A stretch of 64,000 bases of DNA from an uncultured Pelagibacteraceae bacterium. Its GTDB lineage: Bacteria > Pseudomonadota > Alphaproteobacteria > Pelagibacterales > Pelagibacteraceae. The stretch is taken from the NCBI GenBank assembly GCA_902612325.1, contig CACMDB010000001.1:1-64000 (forward strand), read 5' to 3'. Positions 61,341 to 64,000 of this stretch are shown here, in pieces (the stretch's first letter is position 1; every line of letters starts with the position of its first letter). The notes beneath the pieces are model-generated. The model made no database searches, was not told the DNA's origin, and saw nothing but the letters and a program-made list of their open reading frames with translations. The position numbers and the translations under genes were made by a program.

Positions 61341-62117
61341 TTGATATTTGAAATAGAAAATAAAACTATTCATGCATCTGATGCAGGTCAAGGCATAGAT
61401 CCAAAAAAACAAACAATAGTATTTCTTCATGGAAGTGGCCTTTCACACATAGTTTGGTCATTAACTGAACAATTTTTTTCGAATAAGAATTTCAATGTAT
61501 TGTCTGTCGATCTTCCTGGTCATGGAAATTCAGATGGACCATGTTTAGATACCATAGAAAAAATTGCTGATTGGCTAGAAAGTGTATTTAAAAAATTGCA
61601 ATTAAAAAATTTGATTTTAGTTGGTCATTCTCAAGGATGTTTAGAAATACTTGAATATGCTTTTAAATATAAAAGCAGATTAAATAAAATAGTTTTAGTT
61701 GGCGGCTCAAATAAAATGCCAGTTCATCCTGATTTAATAGAACTTGCAAATAATGGTGACTCTGATGCTGTAAAATTAATGATGAAATGGGGTTATGAAG
61801 GTTCAAAAAAATTTATTGGTGGTAATCCAGTAGAAAAAATAATTCAGTCCCCAAGAGATATTAGTGAAATTTTAGCAGTTGATTTAAATGCGTGTAATAA
61901 CTACTCAAATGGGTTAGAGGCAACAAAAGTTTTAGATCTTCCCACATTACTTATTTTCGGAGAGTTAGATAAAATGATCAATTTAGATGCAGGGAAAAAA
62001 TTTTCAAATTTAGTAAAAAACTCATCTACTCATGTAATTAAAGGTTGTGGTCATATGATAATGATTGAAAAAGCATTTGAAATGAGAGAAAAGATTTTAG
62101 AATTTTTAATTAAATGA
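61341..62117 (+). CDS. alpha/beta hydrolase encoded in the dmd operon
   Basis: 258 residues starting at TTG 61341. A complete alpha/beta hydrolase triad is visible: oxyanion region [12 protein letters not shown] (about 28-39), nucleophile Ser in [10 protein letters not shown] (about 94-103), Asp in IFGELDKM and His in [11 protein letters not shown]. There is no signal peptide, so it is cytoplasmic. It is placed between dmdB and dmdA with a 4-nt overlap to dmdA. A CoA-thioesterase, ester hydrolase or quality-control role on CoA intermediates is conceivable. I know of no established role for it in DMSP metabolism. Confidence 0.88.
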   Translation: MIFEIENKTIHASDAGQGIDPKKQTIVFLHGSGLSHIVWSLTEQFFSNKNFNVLSVDLPGHGNSDGPCLDTIEKIADWLESVFKKLQLKNLILVGHSQGCLEILEYAFKYKSRLNKIVLVGGSNKMPVHPDLIELANNGDSDAVKLMMKWGYEGSKKFIGGNPVEKIIQSPRDISEILAVDLNACNNYSNGLEATKVLDLPTLLIFGELDKMINLDAGKKFSNLVKNSSTHVIKGCGHMIMIEKAFEMREKILEFLIK

Positions 62118-63223
62118 AAAGTTATCCGATAGCAAAATCAAGAAGAGTTAGAGGTACACCCTATACTTCTAGAATTGAGAAACAAGGTGTTACCGCTTAT
62201 ACTGTTTATAATCATATGCTTTTACCAGCAGCTTTCGGTTCCTTGGAGGAGTCTTGTGATCATTTAAAAAAGAATGTTCAAATTTGGGATGTAGCTGCAG
62301 AAAGACAGGTTGAAATTTCAGGCAAAGATGCTGCAAAACTTGTACAACTCATGACTTGTAGAGATTTATCGAAATCAAAAGTAGGAAGATGTTATTATTG
62401 TCCTTTAATCGATGAAAATGGAAATTTGGTAAATGATCCTGTTATTTTAAAATTATCTGAAGATAGATGGTGGATATCAATTGCTGACTCTGATGTAATT
62501 TTTTTTGCAAAAGGTCTTGCTTCAGGAAATAAATTTGATGTTAAAATTTTTGAACCAATCGTAGATATCTTAGCAGTTCAAGGTCCTAAATCTTTTGATT
62601 TAATGGAAAAAGTTTTTGGTGAAAAAATGAAAGAGTTAAAATTTTTTGGATTTGATTATTTCACTTTTAATGGGGCAAAACATTTAATAGCTAGATCTGG
62701 TTGGTCAAAACAAGGTGGTTTTGAAATTTATGTTGAAAACACCAACTCAGGTTTGAAGTTATACGATCATCTTTTTGAAATTGGTAAAGAATTCAATGTT
62801 AGACCTGGATGTCCAAATTTAATCGAAAGGATTGAGAGTGGTTTACTTTCTTATGGGAATGATTTTGATAACAATGACAATCCATTTCAATGTGGTTTTG
62901 ATAAATATGTCGATTTAGAGACCGATATAAACTTTTTAGGTAAAGATAAACTTAAAAAAATTAAAGAAAAAGGAATTGATAGAAAGCTAATGGGTGTTCA
63001 GATAGATTTAACCAAGATTCTTTTAACTAGTTCTTTAAACATCAAGAATAATGATGGAAATATAATTGGAGAACTAAGATCCGCTTGTTACTCGCCTCAT
63101 TTTAAAAAAGTTATTGGTATTGCAATGATAAAAGAACCATATTGCAAAGCATCTTCGTCCGGAACAATAGAAATTGATGGAAATTCTCTAGCTCTTAAAG
63201 TTTGCGATTTACCTTTCATCTAG
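62114..63223 (+). CDS. dmdA: DMSP demethylase DmdA
   Basis: 369-residue tetrahydrofolate-dependent methyltransferase of the GcvT (aminomethyltransferase) fold that removes one methyl from dimethylsulfoniopropionate to give methylmercaptopropionate. The length is exactly what I recall for the Pelagibacter enzyme. Motifs: [30 protein letters not shown] (about 57-86), [64 protein letters not shown] and a C-terminal [21 protein letters not shown]. The ATGA overlap with the hydrolase couples translation. 5-methyl-THF from this step can feed FolD-linked one-carbon metabolism. Confidence 0.96.
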   Translation: MKSYPIAKSRRVRGTPYTSRIEKQGVTAYTVYNHMLLPAAFGSLEESCDHLKKNVQIWDVAAERQVEISGKDAAKLVQLMTCRDLSKSKVGRCYYCPLIDENGNLVNDPVILKLSEDRWWISIADSDVIFFAKGLASGNKFDVKIFEPIVDILAVQGPKSFDLMEKVFGEKMKELKFFGFDYFTFNGAKHLIARSGWSKQGGFEIYVENTNSGLKLYDHLFEIGKEFNVRPGCPNLIERIESGLLSYGNDFDNNDNPFQCGFDKYVDLETDINFLGKDKLKKIKEKGIDRKLMGVQIDLTKILLTSSLNIKNNDGNIIGELRSACYSPHFKKVIGIAMIKEPYCKASSSGTIEIDGNSLALKVCDLPFI

Positions 63224-63238
63224 TATAAAACTTAGATC

Positions 63239-64000
63239 ATGAATATTGCAATTGTAGGAGCAACAGGAAATGTTGGTAGAAAAACATTGGAAATTTTGGA
63301 GAGAAAAGAATTTTCTATAGATAATTTATATTTAGTTGCGTCCTCAAAAAGTGTTGGAAAAAAAATTGGTTTTAGAGGTAAGGAAATGGATGTCCTTGAT
63401 TTAGAAAATTTTGATTTCTCAAAAGTTAATATTGCTTTTTTTGCAGCTGGTGGAAAAATTTCTGAAAAATTTGCAGAAAGAGCAGCCAAAAATTGTTTGG
63501 TAATTGATAACTCTAGTTTTTTTAGAATGGATCCAGACGTACCTTTGATAGTTCCACAAGTAAATTCAGATGATCTAAAAAAAATTAAAAAAAATATTGT
63601 TGCAAATCCGAATTGTTCAACAGCTCAATTAGTGATTGCTCTTAAACCTTTACACGATCTATTTATTATCAAAAGAATTGTCGTGTCTACTTATCAATCA
63701 GTTTCTGGAGGTGGAAAAGCTCCCATGGATGAACTTATTGAGCAAACTAAACTAGTTTTAGATGGTAAAAAAGTATCATCTAAAAATTTTACAAAACAAA
63801 TAGCTTTTAATGCCATCCCTCATATCGATCAATTTGCAGATGATGGTTATACTAAAGAAGAGTTAAAAATGATGAACGAAACCAAAAAAATTTTAGATAC
63901 CAAAATTGATTTAACGGCAACATGTGTGAGATTACCAATCTCTGTTTCTCATTCTGAGTCAGTCAACTTACAATTTGAAAAACCTTTTACTCTGGAAAAG
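63239..64000 (+). CDS. asd: aspartate-semialdehyde dehydrogenase (partial)
   Basis: NADPH-dependent enzyme forming aspartate semialdehyde for lysine, threonine and methionine. From the ATG at 63239 the translation is MNIAIVGATGNVGR (Rossmann loop), VIDNSSFFRMD (about 88-98), and VANPNCSTAQ with catalytic C126, then YQSVSGGGKAP and HIDQFADDGY. About 254 residues are visible; the C-terminal part lies beyond the window. It begins 15 bp after dmdA. Confidence 0.95.
   Translation, partial: MNIAIVGATGNVGRKTLEILERKEFSIDNLYLVASSKSVGKKIGFRGKEMDVLDLENFDFSKVNIAFFAAGGKISEKFAERAAKNCLVIDNSSFFRMDPDVPLIVPQVNSDDLKKIKKNIVANPNCSTAQLVIALKPLHDLFIIKRIVVSTYQSVSGGGKAPMDELIEQTKLVLDGKKVSSKNFTKQIAFNAIPHIDQFADDGYTKEELKMMNETKKILDTKIDLTATCVRLPISVSHSESVNLQFEKPFTLEK

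Noticed and set aside
63232-63489. Minus-strand open frame at the right end
   Set aside because: It is antisense to the clear asd coding sequence starting at 63239, which has the NPNCSTAQ active site.

Overview
The window is a dense, AT-rich bacterial chromosome segment. Gaps between genes are mostly under 130 bp, gene ends often overlap, and lysine, asparagine and isoleucine are heavily used. The DMSP demethylation genes (dmdC-dmdB-hydrolase-dmdA), a structured RNA leader in front of ffh, the Na+/solute symporter paired with a DUF4212 subunit, the TRAP transporter and the alphaproteobacterial markers (DUF2794, invasion-associated locus B, purH-heparinase-rpe order) point to the SAR11 clade (Pelagibacterales), very probably a Pelagibacter-like marine surface bacterium. 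I saw no rRNA, tRNA, CRISPR array, insertion sequence or prophage, and no gene-free stretch over 300 bp.

Layout. 1-5.7 kb, minus strand: purH (cut by the edge), a heparinase II/III-like protein, rpe, a small YggT-like membrane protein, and a symporter/DUF4212 pair with its terminator. 5.8-10 kb: an unknown conserved protein, acs with an unusual lysine-rich head, an EVE protein and tsaD. 10-16 kb: hemC, hemD, an MscS channel, a YggT protein, folD, small membrane proteins and a metallo-hydrolase. 15.4-19.2 kb: a tesA-like esterase divergent from ybbA-ybbP, with overlapping start codons. 19.2-27 kb: a light-repair neighbourhood with an aldose dehydrogenase, an SDR without its catalytic Tyr, an FeS-BCP-type photolyase, a 42-residue DUF2256 zinc-ribbon gene, a CRTAC1/ASPIC protein, a Cys-rich secreted protein, and a second photolyase homologue that starts at the FAD domain and carries an alpha/beta domain at its C-terminus. 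27-32 kb: argG, an IalB-like protein, an aldo/keto reductase, a Bax-inhibitor-1 protein, DUF2794, yciB and hspQ. 32-36.8 kb: ccmC-D-E-F-G-H, then a PagL-like protein. 36.8-47.5 kb: a 2-hydroxyacid island with two tandem FMN alpha-hydroxyacid oxidases, an aminotransferase, a GlcD-like flavoprotein, a glyoxylate/hydroxypyruvate reductase, a complete TRAP transporter and an amidase. 47.5-51.5 kb: a DMT exporter, a hydrolase, an unknown secreted protein, ftsY and dapF. 51.5-57.9 kb: ffh with its RNA leader, rpsP-trmD-rplS (no rimM) and leuCDB. 57.9-63.2 kb: the dmd operon. 63.2 kb to the end: the start of asd.

The physiological picture is a chemoheterotroph that imports small organic acids and sodium-coupled solutes, oxidises 2-hydroxyacids, activates acetate, assimilates DMSP carbon and sulfur, makes c-type cytochromes by system I, and repairs UV damage with light. 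The items most worth a second look are the rearranged photolyase and its cluster, the alpha/beta hydrolase inside the dmd operon, the 15-bp hairpin upstream of ccmC, the charged low-complexity tails on S16, L19 and Acs, and the tandem hydroxyacid oxidases beside the TRAP transporter. The ffh leader is, to my recollection, a candidate cis-regulatory RNA already proposed in Pelagibacter.
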